A DNA stretch of 50,439 nucleotides from Sphingomonadales bacterium (GCA_025351405.1 JANXVZ010000012.1:1-50439); one strand, 5' to 3'. Shown: positions 1-7,832, numbered from the stretch's first letter. Made by a program: numbers and translations. Notes: generated by a model from the letters alone, not told the origin.

Positions 1-150
1 GCTTCCGGTAAGCGAATATTTAGTTTGCTATCCGCTAGTTGTCGCGAAAAATACGGTGTTAGTTTCGGTGCCCAATCCATCTCAAAGCGAATGAAATTGA
101 GCCAAGTCCCGGATGAATTACTCGACTTCGTCCGCCTTATAATAAAATAG
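1..150 (+). CDS. C-terminal end of an unidentified gene (cut by window edge)
   Basis: Frame 1 is open from the first base to a TAG at 148-150 and would encode the last 49 residues of a protein. The peptide is lysine- and serine-rich and ends in an amphipathic, protein-like stretch (key part KLSQVPDELLDFVRLIIK). Base composition is clearly more AT-rich than the rest of the window, which suggests acquired DNA. I do not recognise the family. The competing strand is broken by stops in the frames I read, so the plus-strand reading is preferred. It is uncertain because only the tail is visible and the true start lies outside. Confidence 0.4.
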   Translation, partial: ASGKRIFSLLSASCREKYGVSFGAQSISKRMKLSQVPDELLDFVRLIIK

Positions 151-187
151 CGATGTTACGCTCGATTCCAGTCGAACCGCGCGATAT

Positions 188-415
188 CTAACGCGCTTTA
201 TGGAGATGGCGGGCGCGGGTTTCCTCGAAGATCTGTTTGATGGTCAGGTCGCTGATCTCGCTGGTGTCGCCCTCGTCGATCGCGGCGTGGAGGGCAGTCA
301 ACCTCTCCGCATCCTTCCAGTCGCGGGAGACGTAGGCAGCTTCGCTCGCCCATTCGCCGCTGGCAACACGTGGGGCGACCCAGGCGCGCGCGGGTTTGGC
401 GAGCGCCGGTGCCAT
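188..415 (-). CDS. ParD-like antitoxin, orphan and probably degenerate
   Basis: The 75-residue product resembles antitoxins of the ParD/CC2985 type: a W-x-x-x-R-V-x-S-G-E-W-A-S-E core followed by a charged helix (RDWKDAERL) and a tail rich in acidic residues ending in EETRARHLHKAR. Such antitoxins bind DNA through an N-terminal ribbon-helix-helix and neutralise a ParE or RelE toxin encoded just downstream. Between YVS and RDWK about four residues usually seen in the second helix appear to be missing, and the N-terminal strand is atypical. Downstream on the minus strand (positions 187 to 1) I find no ParE-like frame, only short frames with stops. It may be a relic of a toxin-antitoxin operon. 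The family call is from residue pattern only. Confidence 0.5.
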   Translation of the reverse strand: MAPALAKPARAWVAPRVASGEWASEAAYVSRDWKDAERLTALHAAIDEGDTSEISDLTIKQIFEETRARHLHKAR

Positions 416-674
416 GTTTTCAGACGCAGGGGTACTTTGGCCGAACTACGTGGGTGATCCTCTGGCGAGATTGTGCACACCCTCACCCGCCGAGCTGGGG
501 CGCGTGTTGCCTCTCCCGCAGGTGCGAGAGGAGCATTTTGCCGGTTGTATCGACAAAACGATCCAACCAGGTTACTAATCTTCTGCTATATCGACAGGAG
601 ATTTTGACAATGCGGACAGCGCGAAAGGTCATGAAAACGGCGCCTGGGGGTGACTTTCCGATTTCGCCCGGCCC

Positions 675-1190
675 TCAAACGGTGACCGTCGCCACCGCTT
701 CGACGACCCTGCCTATCAGTGCCGGGCGCAGGCCGTCGCGTTTGCAAACGAGGATGAGGTGCCAGCGATCGGGCAGGGTTTCCACCCGCCAGTCGAGCAC
801 TTCGAACATCGCGGCTTCGATTTCGGGCGCCAGCGCATCGCGGGTCCAGCCGGAGGCCTGCCATTCCCAGCGGCGCCGCGCCTTGACGACAAGCAGCAGC
901 AGCCCGGCCGGCGCGGTGACACGCCACAGTTCGCGCAGTTCCGCCCGGATGCCCGCGCTGGGCAGGGTGGTGGTGACCAGCGCCCGGTCGAACAGCGCCT
1001 CGATGAACGGCAGGCGTGCCGGATCGGCCACCACCGGGCCATATTCACCCGGGCGGACCAGCCGGGCGACGCGCTCGACATGGTCCAGCGGCGGGATCGC
1101 CAGTTCCGGTGGCGGCACCCCGAACAGCAGCAGCCGGATATGCCGCCCGCCGGCGAACAGCCGTTCGAGCGGGGGCGCGGCATTGGTCAT
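675..1190 (-). CDS. Class I SAM-dependent methyltransferase-like protein, N-terminally short
   Basis: The 171-residue product reads as the core of a class I methyltransferase fold: a hydrophobic strand where motif I should lie (IRLLLFGVPPPE), an acidic strand end (VVADPARLPF), and the late strand LRELWRVTAPAGLLLLVV, which is typical of methyltransferase type 11 proteins. The classical glycine-rich motif I (GxGxG) is absent, and about 30-40 N-terminal residues normal for relatives are missing, so binding of S-adenosylmethionine is doubtful. It lies 21 bp downstream of the thiolase gene on the same strand and may be co-transcribed. No good Shine-Dalgarno precedes the ATG. The substrate is unknown. 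It could be a non-catalytic or decaying paralogue. Confidence 0.6.
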   Translation of the reverse strand: MTNAAPPLERLFAGGRHIRLLLFGVPPPELAIPPLDHVERVARLVRPGEYGPVVADPARLPFIEALFDRALVTTTLPSAGIRAELRELWRVTAPAGLLLLVVKARRRWEWQASGWTRDALAPEIEAAMFEVLDWRVETLPDRWHLILVCKRDGLRPALIGRVVEAVATVTV

Positions 1191-1211
1191 GGCATGTTAT
1201 CGCAGCGTGGT

Positions 1212-2387
1212 TCAGCCGCGCTCGACGCACATGGCGATGCCCATGCCGCCGCCGATGCACAGGGTTGCCAGCCCGCGCCGCACATCGCGGCGCACCATTT
1301 CGTGCAGCAAGGTCGTCAGCACCCGCGCACCGGAGGCGCCGATCGGGTGGCCGATGGCGATGGCGCCGCCGTTGACGTTGACCCTCGCCGGATCGAGCCC
1401 GAGTTCCTGCCCAACCGCCAGCGCCTGCGCCGCGAACGCCTCATTGGCTTCGACGAGGTCGAGGTCGGCGACCGTCCAGCCGGCCTTTTCCAGCGCCTTG
1501 CGCGATGCCGGCACCGGGCCGATGCCCATGACCGCCGGGTCGACGCCGACGCTGGCCCAACTGGCGATGCGGGCGATGACGGGAGCGCCGCGCCGCGCTG
1601 CCTCGGCCTCGCTCATCACCACCAGCGCCGCGGCGCCGTCGTTGAGCCCGCTGGCGTTGGCGGCGGTGACGCTGCCGTCCTTCTTGAAGGCGCCGCGCAG
1701 GCCCGAAATGCTTTCAAGCGTCACGCCGTCGCGAATATATTCGTCGCTGTCGATGATGGTATCGCCCTTGCGGCCCTTGACGGTGACCGGCGCGATCTGG
1801 CCCTTGAAGCGGCCTTCGCTGCGGGCGGCGCTGGCCTTGTTCTGGCTGGCAACCGCGAAATCATCCTGCGCCGCGCGGCTGATCTGATATTGTTCGGCAA
1901 CATTTTCGGCGGTGATGCCCATGTGATAGCCGTTGAAGGCATCCCACAGGCCATCCTTGATCATGGTGTCGACAAGCTCGATGGCGCCCATCTTGGTGCC
2001 GCTGCGCAGTGCCTGGGCATGCGTTGAAAGGCTCATCGATTCCTGGCCACCGGCGATGATGATTTTTGCGTCGCCGGACTGGATGGCCTGGGAGGCGAGG
2101 GCGACGGCGCGCAGGCCCGAGCCGCAGACCTGGTTGACCCCCCATGCCGGGGTGGCCTGGGCGATGCCGGCCGCCATCGCCGCCTGCCGCGCCGGGTTCT
2201 GGCCCTGCCCGGCGGTCAGCACCTGGCCGAGGATGACTTCGTCGATCTCGTCCGCCGAAACGCCGGCATCGGCCATGGCGGCAAGGATCGCAGCCTTGCC
2301 GAGTTCGTGCGCCGGCACCGCCCCGAAGGCGCCCATGAAGCTGCCGACAGGTGTGCGGCGTGCGGCGGTGATGACGGTTCCGGTCAT
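1212..2387 (-). CDS. phaA: Acetyl-CoA C-acetyltransferase (thiolase)
   Basis: The 391-residue product is a full-length biosynthetic-type thiolase that condenses two acetyl-CoA to acetoacetyl-CoA in the cytoplasm, the first step of polyhydroxybutyrate synthesis. All active-site landmarks are visible: nucleophilic Cys88 in NQVCGSG, the [10 protein letters not shown] motif with His347, and Cys377 in LCIGGGMG. I chose the ATG at 2387 because [15 protein letters not shown] is the normal thiolase N terminus and GGGGAG sits a few bases upstream; an upstream in-frame ATG would add 24 untypical residues. It follows phaC on the same strand with about 124 bp between. The context with phaC and phaR favours a PHB role, although beta-oxidation or acetoacetate metabolism would use the same enzyme. 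Confidence 0.92.
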   Translation of the reverse strand: MTGTVITAARRTPVGSFMGAFGAVPAHELGKAAILAAMADAGVSADEIDEVILGQVLTAGQGQNPARQAAMAAGIAQATPAWGVNQVCGSGLRAVALASQAIQSGDAKIIIAGGQESMSLSTHAQALRSGTKMGAIELVDTMIKDGLWDAFNGYHMGITAENVAEQYQISRAAQDDFAVASQNKASAARSEGRFKGQIAPVTVKGRKGDTIIDSDEYIRDGVTLESISGLRGAFKKDGSVTAANASGLNDGAAALVVMSEAEAARRGAPVIARIASWASVGVDPAVMGIGPVPASRKALEKAGWTVADLDLVEANEAFAAQALAVGQELGLDPARVNVNGGAIAIGHPIGASGARVLTTLLHEMVRRDVRRGLATLCIGGGMGIAMCVERG

Positions 2388-2511
2388 GGACAAGCTCCCC
2401 AGCGATGTGTGTGTGATTCGGTTCGCCGCACGGTAAGGACTGGCCGTGGCAAAGGCCATAGAGGTGTCGATGCCGCGCCGGTGGCCGGCTGTGTCCGGGC
2501 GCCGCGGAAGG

Positions 2512-3669
2512 TCAGGATTTGGCCCCCCGGGGCTGACCTTCCAGCAGCCATCGGCCCAGCGGTGCCCATAGCAGGGCCGGGGCGTGACGCCCGACGATCA
2601 TGCCGACATGGCCCGCATCGAGCATCAGGCCGGTGCCGATGCCCCCCGCCGAAACCGCAGCGGCGGCGGGCACGATCCGGTCGCGCCGGGCCACGATGTC
2701 GAGCACCGGCATGGCAAGCGCGGCAGGGTCGACACCGCTGCCGCCGACCTGCCAGCGCCCGGTGCCCGGAAGGTCCTCGCCGTGGAAACCGACCGCAAGA
2801 TCGTGCATCGCGGCCAGCGACAACGGATGCCCGGCGTTCGACCAGTCCTCCAGCCGCACGAAGGCGTCCGCCTCGGGGCCATCGGCCATGGTGGCAAAAC
2901 GGGCGTATTTCGCCACCAGTCCCTCCGGATCGAGACCCCAGAATGCCGGCTGCAACAGGTCCATCGGCACCGCGCCCAAGGGAATGGCGAGCGGCTCGGC
3001 ACCGCGCCACCAATCCGCCAGCGCGGCGCGCGCCGTGTCGTCATAGCCGGCAAAATGCCACGGCGCGGCGAGCAAGGCGAGGCGCGTTACCCGGCCCGGC
3101 GCGGCGCGTGCAGCGGCCGCCAGCGCCAGCGTGCCGCCAAGGCAATATCCGAGCATCGCAACCGGTTCGCCGATGGCATCGAGCAGCGGCAGCAGCCGGG
3201 TTTCGACCAGCGCGGCAAGGCTGGCACCGGTTTCCGGCGGGCCCCAATCGACGAGCATCGGGCGGTGGCCATGGGCAGCCAGATGCCCGAGCAGCGAATT
3301 GCCGGGCGCCAGGTCGAGGACGTGCGGCGGATTGATCAGCGACGGCACCACCAGCAGCGGGCGACCCGTTCCCAGCCCCAGATCACGCAGTGCGATCGCC
3401 CCCGATCGTGCCACCACCGGATACGAAGGCCGCGGCGGCGCAATCGGCGCGGACTGGTATCGCCGCAGCCCGGCCAGCACCGCGGCCATGCGCTCCTTGT
3501 CGGCACCGCAAGCCCGGTTTACCGCGGCAAGGAACACCGGCAACGGATGCGGTCCGCGGCCCCTGGCGACGGCCGATGCTGCCTCGTCATGCGGCGCAGC
3601 AGACCCGCGTTGCGGTGCAGCATATATGTGTGATACTGCCGCAGCTTCGTCTGTATCGGGAACAATCAT
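2512..3669 (-). CDS. phaC: PhaC-like polyhydroxyalkanoate synthase, short alpha/beta-hydrolase type
   Basis: The 385-residue product carries the PHA-synthase version of the lipase box, GYCLGG, with Cys176 as nucleophile, plus the expected aspartate (near 330, in ARRDRIVP) and histidine (near 354, in DAGHVG). PHA synthases polymerise (R)-3-hydroxyacyl-CoA into storage granules. The size matches the compact class III-like or sphingomonad form rather than the roughly 600-residue class I enzyme, and no phaE partner is visible. The ATG at 3669 has AGAGG upstream, and no other ATG, GTG or TTG lies before the conserved PHPLPVFL segment. That start overlaps the divergent phaR start (shared CATG). It is followed by thiolase. 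It could instead be a granule-associated hydrolase, but the Cys box argues for synthase. Confidence 0.8.
   Translation of the reverse strand: MIVPDTDEAAAVSHIYAAPQRGSAAPHDEAASAVARGRGPHPLPVFLAAVNRACGADKERMAAVLAGLRRYQSAPIAPPRPSYPVVARSGAIALRDLGLGTGRPLLVVPSLINPPHVLDLAPGNSLLGHLAAHGHRPMLVDWGPPETGASLAALVETRLLPLLDAIGEPVAMLGYCLGGTLALAAAARAAPGRVTRLALLAAPWHFAGYDDTARAALADWWRGAEPLAIPLGAVPMDLLQPAFWGLDPEGLVAKYARFATMADGPEADAFVRLEDWSNAGHPLSLAAMHDLAVGFHGEDLPGTGRWQVGGSGVDPAALAMPVLDIVARRDRIVPAAAAVSAGGIGTGLMLDAGHVGMIVGRHAPALLWAPLGRWLLEGQPRGAKS
3609..3622. promoter_or_regulatory. Possible PhaR operator before phaR (TGC/GCA-rich)
   Basis: GTTGCGGTGCAGCA lies 46 bp before the phaR ATG, inside the 5' part of phaC. 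PhaR repressors are known to bind TGC/GCA-rich partial palindromes at their own and phasin promoters. A TATATG hexamer at 3623-3628 could be the phaR -10 element, which would put this site in the promoter spacer; no good -35 is visible. The assignment rests on resemblance only. Confidence 0.3.
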
Positions 3670-4285
3670 GGCCGACGCCTCTGCTCATAGTGACGGTTCC
3701 AAGGCCGCCTTGCCGGTCGTCATCAAGAAATATGCCAACCGCCGCCTCTACAATACCGAAACCAGCAGTTACATCACACTGGAGCATCTGGCGACGATGA
3801 CGCGCGAAGGCCGTGATTTCCAGGTTTTCGATGCCCGCAGCGGCGATGACATCACCCGGTCCGTGCTCACCCAGATCGTCATGGAGGAGGAATCGACCGG
3901 CCAGACGATGTTGCCGGTACCGTTCCTGCGCCAGATCATTTCGATGTACGGCGATTCGATGCAGTCGATGGTGCCGCATTACCTCGAAGCCTCGATGGCG
4001 GCATTTTCGGAGAACCAGGCCAAGTTTCGCGATGCGGCGCTCAAGCCGTTCGAACAGCTTGCCAAACAGAACCTGGCGCTGTTCCAGGCCGCCAGCGAAA
4101 TGTTGAGCGGCCGGCCAGGCGCTGCGATGTCGGGTATGGCGGGCAAGACCCGCACCGCCACCACGCCGGCGCCAGCCGCACCCGCCACGCCGACCGCAGC
4201 GGCGAACAGCGACGATGAACTGCGCGCGCTGAAGTCCCAAATGGCGGCGCTGCAAGCCCGGCTCGACGGTCTCGCAAAGGGTTAG
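3668..4285 (+). CDS. phaR: Polyhydroxyalkanoate synthesis repressor PhaR
   Basis: The 205-residue product begins, after a short leader, with the PhaR DNA-binding domain signature VVIKKYANRRLYNT and SYITLEHLATM, then a PHB-accumulation regulatory region (residues about 60-110, with QTMLPVPFLRQIISMYGDSMQ), and ends in an Ala/Pro/Thr-rich linker and a coiled-coil-like tail. PhaR senses PHB granules and represses phasin genes and its own gene. The ATG at 3668 shares bases with the divergent phaC ATG; GGGAA lies 4-5 bp upstream as a weak ribosome site. An alternative TTG start just before the domain (residue 15) is possible. Its position opposite phaC-phaA fits control of the storage cluster. Confidence 0.93.
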   Translation: MADASAHSDGSKAALPVVIKKYANRRLYNTETSSYITLEHLATMTREGRDFQVFDARSGDDITRSVLTQIVMEEESTGQTMLPVPFLRQIISMYGDSMQSMVPHYLEASMAAFSENQAKFRDAALKPFEQLAKQNLALFQAASEMLSGRPGAAMSGMAGKTRTATTPAPAAPATPTAAANSDDELRALKSQMAALQARLDGLAKG

Positions 4286-4638
4286 GCGCGTCACCCTGGT
4301 TCCGGGTGCAACGTCGGTTTCCCGCAACAATTGTCTTGGCTTGGCCACGACTGGTCGCAAAGTATCGCCGCGACTCGGCGTATGCGCTTTTTACGCTTTG
4401 TTATCGCCATGCCACACCTTGCCGCGCCGTTGCGTCGCCGCTATGGGCTGGCGCGGGGAGCGGCGAAGTCTCGCAAGGGGGTGCGCCGCGTCGGTATCGT
4501 CAACGGATCCTGCACCGCAGGCGTCCGTCAACGTCCGGGGGCTGGAGTTGGAATGTTATGGATTCTTCGGCGGCTGCGCATGGGGTCAATGCAAGCGGCG
4601 CAACGGCAATCGATGATGATCATGTCGGGGGCGACGGC
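4286..4638. other. Gene-free stretch between phaR and dksA
   Basis: This 353-bp gap holds no convincing gene. One frame is open into dksA from 4306, but its translation is Arg/Cys-rich and not protein-like, and a second possible dksA start (ATG at 4558) would add 27 low-complexity residues. A short hairpin CACCC-N7-GGGTG at about 4294-4310 could end phaR transcripts but lacks a T tract. The dksA promoter should be here; no clear -35/-10 pair was found. Confidence 0.5.
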
Positions 4639-5076
4639 ATGAGCAACGGATCGGGACAGCAGGCGGCAACGCTGCCGCAGAGTTACGGGCCGACCGCCGA
4701 CGAGGCGTTCATGAACCCCCGGCAACTGGCGTATTTCCGCCGCAAGCTTCTCGACTGGAAGGACGAGATCCTTCGCGAGGCAGCCGGTACACTCGAAACG
4801 CTCAAGGCCGAGCCGATGCGCGAGCCGGACGTCAACGATCGCGCCTCAAGCGAGACCGATTGGGGAATCGAGCTGCGCACACGCGATCGCCAGCGCAAGT
4901 TGATCAGCAAGATCGACGCAGCGCTGCGGCGGATCGATTCAGGTGACTATGGCTATTGCGAAGTCACCGGCGAGCCGATTTCGCTGCAGCGGCTGGAAGC
5001 GCGGCCGATTGCGACCATGACGCTGGAAGCACAGGAGCGCCACGAACGGGACGAAAAGATCACCCGCGACGAATAG
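4639..5076 (+). CDS. dksA: RNA polymerase-binding transcription factor DksA
   Basis: The 145-residue product matches DksA: N-terminal region to FMNPRQLAYF, a long coiled coil, the tip with D64 and the D67-R68-A69 triad that enters the polymerase secondary channel, then the globular zinc-finger region GDYGYCEVTGEPISLQRLEARP. Only one of the four zinc cysteines (C107) remains, as in the cysteine-poor DksA proteins of many alphaproteobacteria, so zinc binding is unlikely. DksA works with ppGpp to tune rRNA and amino-acid gene promoters. The ATG at 4639 is preferred because GGGGG lies close upstream and the leader length before FMN fits relatives; ATG 4558 is the alternative. Confidence 0.9.
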   Translation: MSNGSGQQAATLPQSYGPTADEAFMNPRQLAYFRRKLLDWKDEILREAAGTLETLKAEPMREPDVNDRASSETDWGIELRTRDRQRKLISKIDAALRRIDSGDYGYCEVTGEPISLQRLEARPIATMTLEAQERHERDEKITRDE

Positions 5077-5110
5077 GTGCCGATGATCCGATCGTCTGTT
5101 CGCAGTCGAT

Positions 5111-5269
5111 TCAATGTGCCGCGCTGATTTCTTCCTTCAGCTTCAGCTTCTCTCGCTTCAATCGTGCCAGCGCAACCTGGTCGGGCAGCGGGCGACGCGT
5201 TTCCGCGGCGACCGAAGCATCAAGCGCGGCATGGCGGGCGCTGAGTTTGGCGAGATGGGCATTGGCCAT
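5111..5269 (-). CDS. YdcH family small protein (DUF465), copy 1
   Basis: A 52-residue product (MANAHLAKLSARHAALD...) ends in the basic helical segment ARLKREKLKLKEEI, the hallmark of the DUF465/YdcH family, whose members are short alpha-helical hairpins of unknown function. The reading frame is closed by TGA at 5111-5113 on the minus strand. It lies 34 bp downstream of dksA and converges with it. A second family member is encoded divergently at 5520. The helix has heptad-like spacing of Leu and charged residues, which suggests a coiled-coil dimer. Confidence 0.75.
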   Translation of the reverse strand: MANAHLAKLSARHAALDASVAAETRRPLPDQVALARLKREKLKLKEEISAAH

Positions 5270-5519
5270 CGGGTACTCCCTGGATTAGCCCTGAGCAGGG
5301 CCCTGCGAACAGATATTGGGATGGAATAGTCAATCACAGTCACGGCCGCTTGTCCAAGCCCCTGCGTCGTCATGGGCCAATACGTTATGTTGTTGCGTTG
5401 GAGCGTCATCACACCCCAGATACGGTACACGCGTCACGGTAGCGCGGCGACGCGGCGGTGACGGGCGGGGGCGCGGGTTTCGACTCGGTGGAACGGTGCT
5501 GGAAAGAAGGTCGGCGTGC

Positions 5520-5717
5520 ATGGAAGAAACTGAAATCCACGCCCGCATCGAGATGGCCAAGCAGGATCACCGTGACCTCGATGCCGCCATCGAGGCGCTG
5601 CGCGTCCTTCCGACTGTCGACATGATCCAGCTGCAGCGCTTCAAGAAGCGCAAGCTGCGATTGAAGGACGAGATTGCCCTGCTCGAAGATATGCTGATCC
5701 CCGATATCATTGCGTGA
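5520..5717 (+). CDS. YdcH family small protein (DUF465), copy 2
   Basis: A 65-residue product with the DUF465 ending LQRFKKRKLRLKDEIALLED, preceded by a helix that starts MEETEIHARIEMAKQDH. The ATG at 5520 has AAGAAGG about nine bases upstream. Both this gene and the minus-strand copy at 5111-5269 are read outward from a 250-bp centre, so they may share a control region. The family function is unknown. The two copies are similar in pattern (basic K/R-L-K-L-K-E/D helix) but not near-identical, which points to old paralogues. Confidence 0.8.
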   Translation: MEETEIHARIEMAKQDHRDLDAAIEALRVLPTVDMIQLQRFKKRKLRLKDEIALLEDMLIPDIIA

Positions 5718-5768
5718 CGGCACGCTGCCGAGCCATGATATGATGCACCACCGCTCAGGGGAGGGATT

Positions 5769-6350
5769 ATGCGCTGTGTCGTGATGCCGATGGCCGCCGT
5801 GGTGGCGGTGATGCTCGCCGTTGTGGCGGCGCCGGTCGCGGCATCCGTGTCGGTCCTTGGCACCGGCTATGCCCGCAGTTGCTTCGATGCCGCCGAAACC
5901 CGGCGCGCAACGCGCGAGGGCCTGTGGTTCTGCGACAAGGCACTCGCCGATGATTCGTTGTCGATCGTCGATCGCGCCGCGACATGGGTCAATCGCGGTA
6001 TCGTCGAAATGCAGCGCAAACATCTGCCGGAAGCCATCGCCAACTATGACGAGGCGATCCGGCTGCGTCCGGAAACGGCCGAAGCCTATGTCAACAAGGG
6101 GATAGCGTTGCTCCACATCGGCGGACGCGACGCCGAAGCCGCCGCAGTCCTCACCGAGGGCCTCGACCGCAACCCCATCCGCCCGGAAATTGCCTATTAC
6201 ACCCGCGGCGTTGCCCAGGAATTGCTAGGCAACGCGCGCGCGGCGTATGAAGACTATAGTCGCGCGGCGCAATTGGCGCCGGGCTGGGCCGAGCCGTCGG
6301 AGCAGTTGCAACGCTTCCAGACGGTGCGGCAAAAATCTGCGGCCGGCTGA
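5769..6350 (+). CDS. Exported tetratricopeptide-repeat protein
   Basis: The 193-residue product has a signal peptide-like start (MRCVVMPMAAVVAVMLAVVAAPVAA, cleavage after an A-x-A near residue 25). It then has at least three TPR units: one around WVNRGIVEMQRKHLPEAIANY, one at AYVNKGIALLHIGGRDAEAA, and one at AYYTRGVAQELLGNARAAYE. TPR proteins act as scaffolds for protein contacts; this one should lie in the periplasm. A single Cys pair (C38, C55) could form a disulfide. GGGGAGGG directly before ATT-ATG is a strong ribosome site. The partner is unknown. Confidence 0.8.
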   Translation: MRCVVMPMAAVVAVMLAVVAAPVAASVSVLGTGYARSCFDAAETRRATREGLWFCDKALADDSLSIVDRAATWVNRGIVEMQRKHLPEAIANYDEAIRLRPETAEAYVNKGIALLHIGGRDAEAAAVLTEGLDRNPIRPEIAYYTRGVAQELLGNARAAYEDYSRAAQLAPGWAEPSEQLQRFQTVRQKSAAG

Positions 6351-6376
6351 TGTCGGGCTGCCCCGGCGCATGAAAA

Positions 6377-6407
6377 ACGGCGGCGGGTGCCATCCACCCG
6401 CCGCCGT
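6377..6407 (-). terminator. Rho-independent terminator of the Hsp20 gene
   Basis: A perfect 13-bp inverted repeat (ACGGCGGCGGGTG, loop CCATC, matching arm) is followed on the minus strand by five T residues, 18 bp after the Hsp20 stop. It probably also ends the convergent TPR gene, though without a T tract in that direction. Confidence 0.85.
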
Positions 6408-6425
6408 TGATGCGCGCGACCGGGC

Positions 6426-6899
6426 TTATTCGGCGGCGAGCTTGGTCACGATGGCCGGCGTCGCTTCCAGCGGAGCGCCGATCTCGACCTTGCGAGGCTT
6501 CTTGTGCTCGGGAATCTCGCGCACGAGTTCGATGTTGAGCAAGCCGTGTTCATAGCTGGCGCCGGTCACCTTGATGGTATCGGCGAGCTGGAAACGGCGT
6601 TCGAAGCTGCGCTTGGCGATGCCGCGATGGAGGAACTGGCGCTGGCCGGCATCGTCCTCGGCGGCGGCCTTGGCGGTGACGATCAGGGTGTTCTCCTGCA
6701 CTGTCAGGTCAAGCTCGTCCTGCGCAAAGCCGGCGACGGCCATGGCGATACGGTAAGCGCCATCACCCATCTTTTCGATGTTGTACGGCGGGTATGTGCT
6801 GTCGCCGCCGTCGACGCGGCTGGCGAATTCCACAAGCCGATTGAGATTTTCATAGCCGATCGAGGAGCGCAGCAGGGGGGAGATGTCGAATGCACGCAT
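6426..6899 (-). CDS. Hsp20 family small heat-shock chaperone (IbpA-like)
   Basis: The 157-residue product starts MRAFDISPLLRSSIGYENL and shows the alpha-crystallin domain: PPYNIEKMGDGAYRIAMAVAG, then LTVQENTLIVTAKA, the insertion with FLHRGIAKRSFERRFQLAD, and GLLNIELVREIPE, with a short tail. Small Hsp20 proteins hold unfolding proteins for refolding by DnaK/ClpB. The ATG at 6899 was chosen because AAAGGA stands nine bases upstream and the N terminus matches IbpA; longer frames upstream lack similarity. No ROSE-type thermometer could be asserted in the 5' region by eye. A strong terminator follows. Confidence 0.92.
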   Translation of the reverse strand: MRAFDISPLLRSSIGYENLNRLVEFASRVDGGDSTYPPYNIEKMGDGAYRIAMAVAGFAQDELDLTVQENTLIVTAKAAAEDDAGQRQFLHRGIAKRSFERRFQLADTIKVTGASYEHGLLNIELVREIPEHKKPRKVEIGAPLEATPAIVTKLAAE

Positions 6900-7068
6900 G
6901 TCAGCAAGTCCTTTCAAAGCGAATTGCACACTGTCTTGCCCCGCCCGTGCGGGCCGGAGCGCGTCGCCATCCCGTTCGGCAACAGCGACGATGGTGGATT
7001 TGGGATCGCGTCGCATAACTTCAAGAGGTGGGGTTGCCGTGGCGGCGTGGCCGGATAATGTCGTTGTC

Positions 7069-7425
7069 ATGACCCAGAACGAACAGCAGCGCGCCGCGCT
7101 ATACGACGAGGCCGTGATGCTTGCCGACAGGGCGCGGGGCTGGTTCGACGGTCCGGGGCAGGCGTGGCGCCGGCGGCTGTCTCCGGACAATCAGGCCCTC
7201 GTCGCCATCGAAAGCCTGGGCACCACGGCACGATTGATGGCGGTGATGGCGTGGCTGCTCGACCCCAGGGGAGAGGCGGCATTGGGGACAGCGGCAGCAC
7301 CGGCAGGGCTGGCGGAGCCGGGGCCGATCGCGGCGGTGCTGCAGGGCGTCGCCGGCGGCGAGATTGCGGCGCGGTCGCGTGACCTGGCGGCGCGCACCCG
7401 GGCGCTGGCGGATGCGACGCGCTGA
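7069..7425 (+). CDS. DUF1465 family protein (RcdA-like)
   Basis: The 118-residue product matches DUF1465 in its centre: DEAVMLADRARGWFD, then LVAIESLGTTARLMAVMAWLLD. The family includes Caulobacter RcdA, an adaptor that helps ClpXP degrade the cell-cycle regulator CtrA. RcdA itself is longer, so functional equivalence is not shown. The chosen ATG has a poor ribosome site; an in-frame GTG about 30 bases upstream, preceded by AGAGGTGGGG, is a possible start. The stop overlaps the next ATG (TGATG), so translation of the downstream VOC protein is probably coupled. Confidence 0.72.
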   Translation: MTQNEQQRAALYDEAVMLADRARGWFDGPGQAWRRRLSPDNQALVAIESLGTTARLMAVMAWLLDPRGEAALGTAAAPAGLAEPGPIAAVLQGVAGGEIAARSRDLAARTRALADATR

Positions 7426-7832
7426 TGTCGCCGTTTCACCTCGCCATCCCGGTCGACGACCTGGCTGCAGCCCGCGGGTTTTATGGCGGGCTTTTGGGGT
7501 TTGCCGAGGGCCGTTCGGCTCCGACCTGGGTGGATTTCGACATGTTCGGCCACCAGCTCGTGGTGCACCTGGCGCCGCGCGCCGCGATCACGCGATCAGC
7601 AGTCGATGGCGACGCCGTCCCAGTGCCGCATTTCGGCATGGTGCTGGATTGGCAGGGCTGGGAAGCGCTTGCAGCGCGCATCGCCGCCGCCGGCACAGCG
7701 TTCGAACTGCCGCCGCATGTACGGTTCAAAGGCAGTCCGGGCGAACAAGGGACTTTTTTCCTGTTCGATCCCGCCGGCAATGCGCTGGAATTCAAGGCCA
7801 TGCGCAAGCCGGAGAATCTGTTCGCCCGCTAG
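7425..7832 (+). CDS. VOC family protein (glyoxalase/dioxygenase superfamily)
   Basis: The 135-residue product is one vicinal-oxygen-chelate module: FHLAIPVDDLAAARGFYGGLLGF at the start, HFGMVLDWQGWEAL in the middle and TFFLFDPAGNALEFKAM at the end, with metal-ligand candidates His5, His near 66 and Glu near 126. These proteins cover glyoxalases, extradiol dioxygenases and resistance proteins, and the substrate cannot be told from sequence. It starts within the stop codon of the DUF1465 gene and should be co-translated. Confidence 0.85.
   Translation: MSPFHLAIPVDDLAAARGFYGGLLGFAEGRSAPTWVDFDMFGHQLVVHLAPRAAITRSAVDGDAVPVPHFGMVLDWQGWEALAARIAAAGTAFELPPHVRFKGSPGEQGTFFLFDPAGNALEFKAMRKPENLFAR

Noticed and set aside
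510-531. Hairpin CCTCTCCCGC...GCGAGAGG in the left intergenic region
   Set aside because: Imperfect, no T tract and 144 bp from the nearest gene end; could be a repeat remnant but no second copy is in the window.
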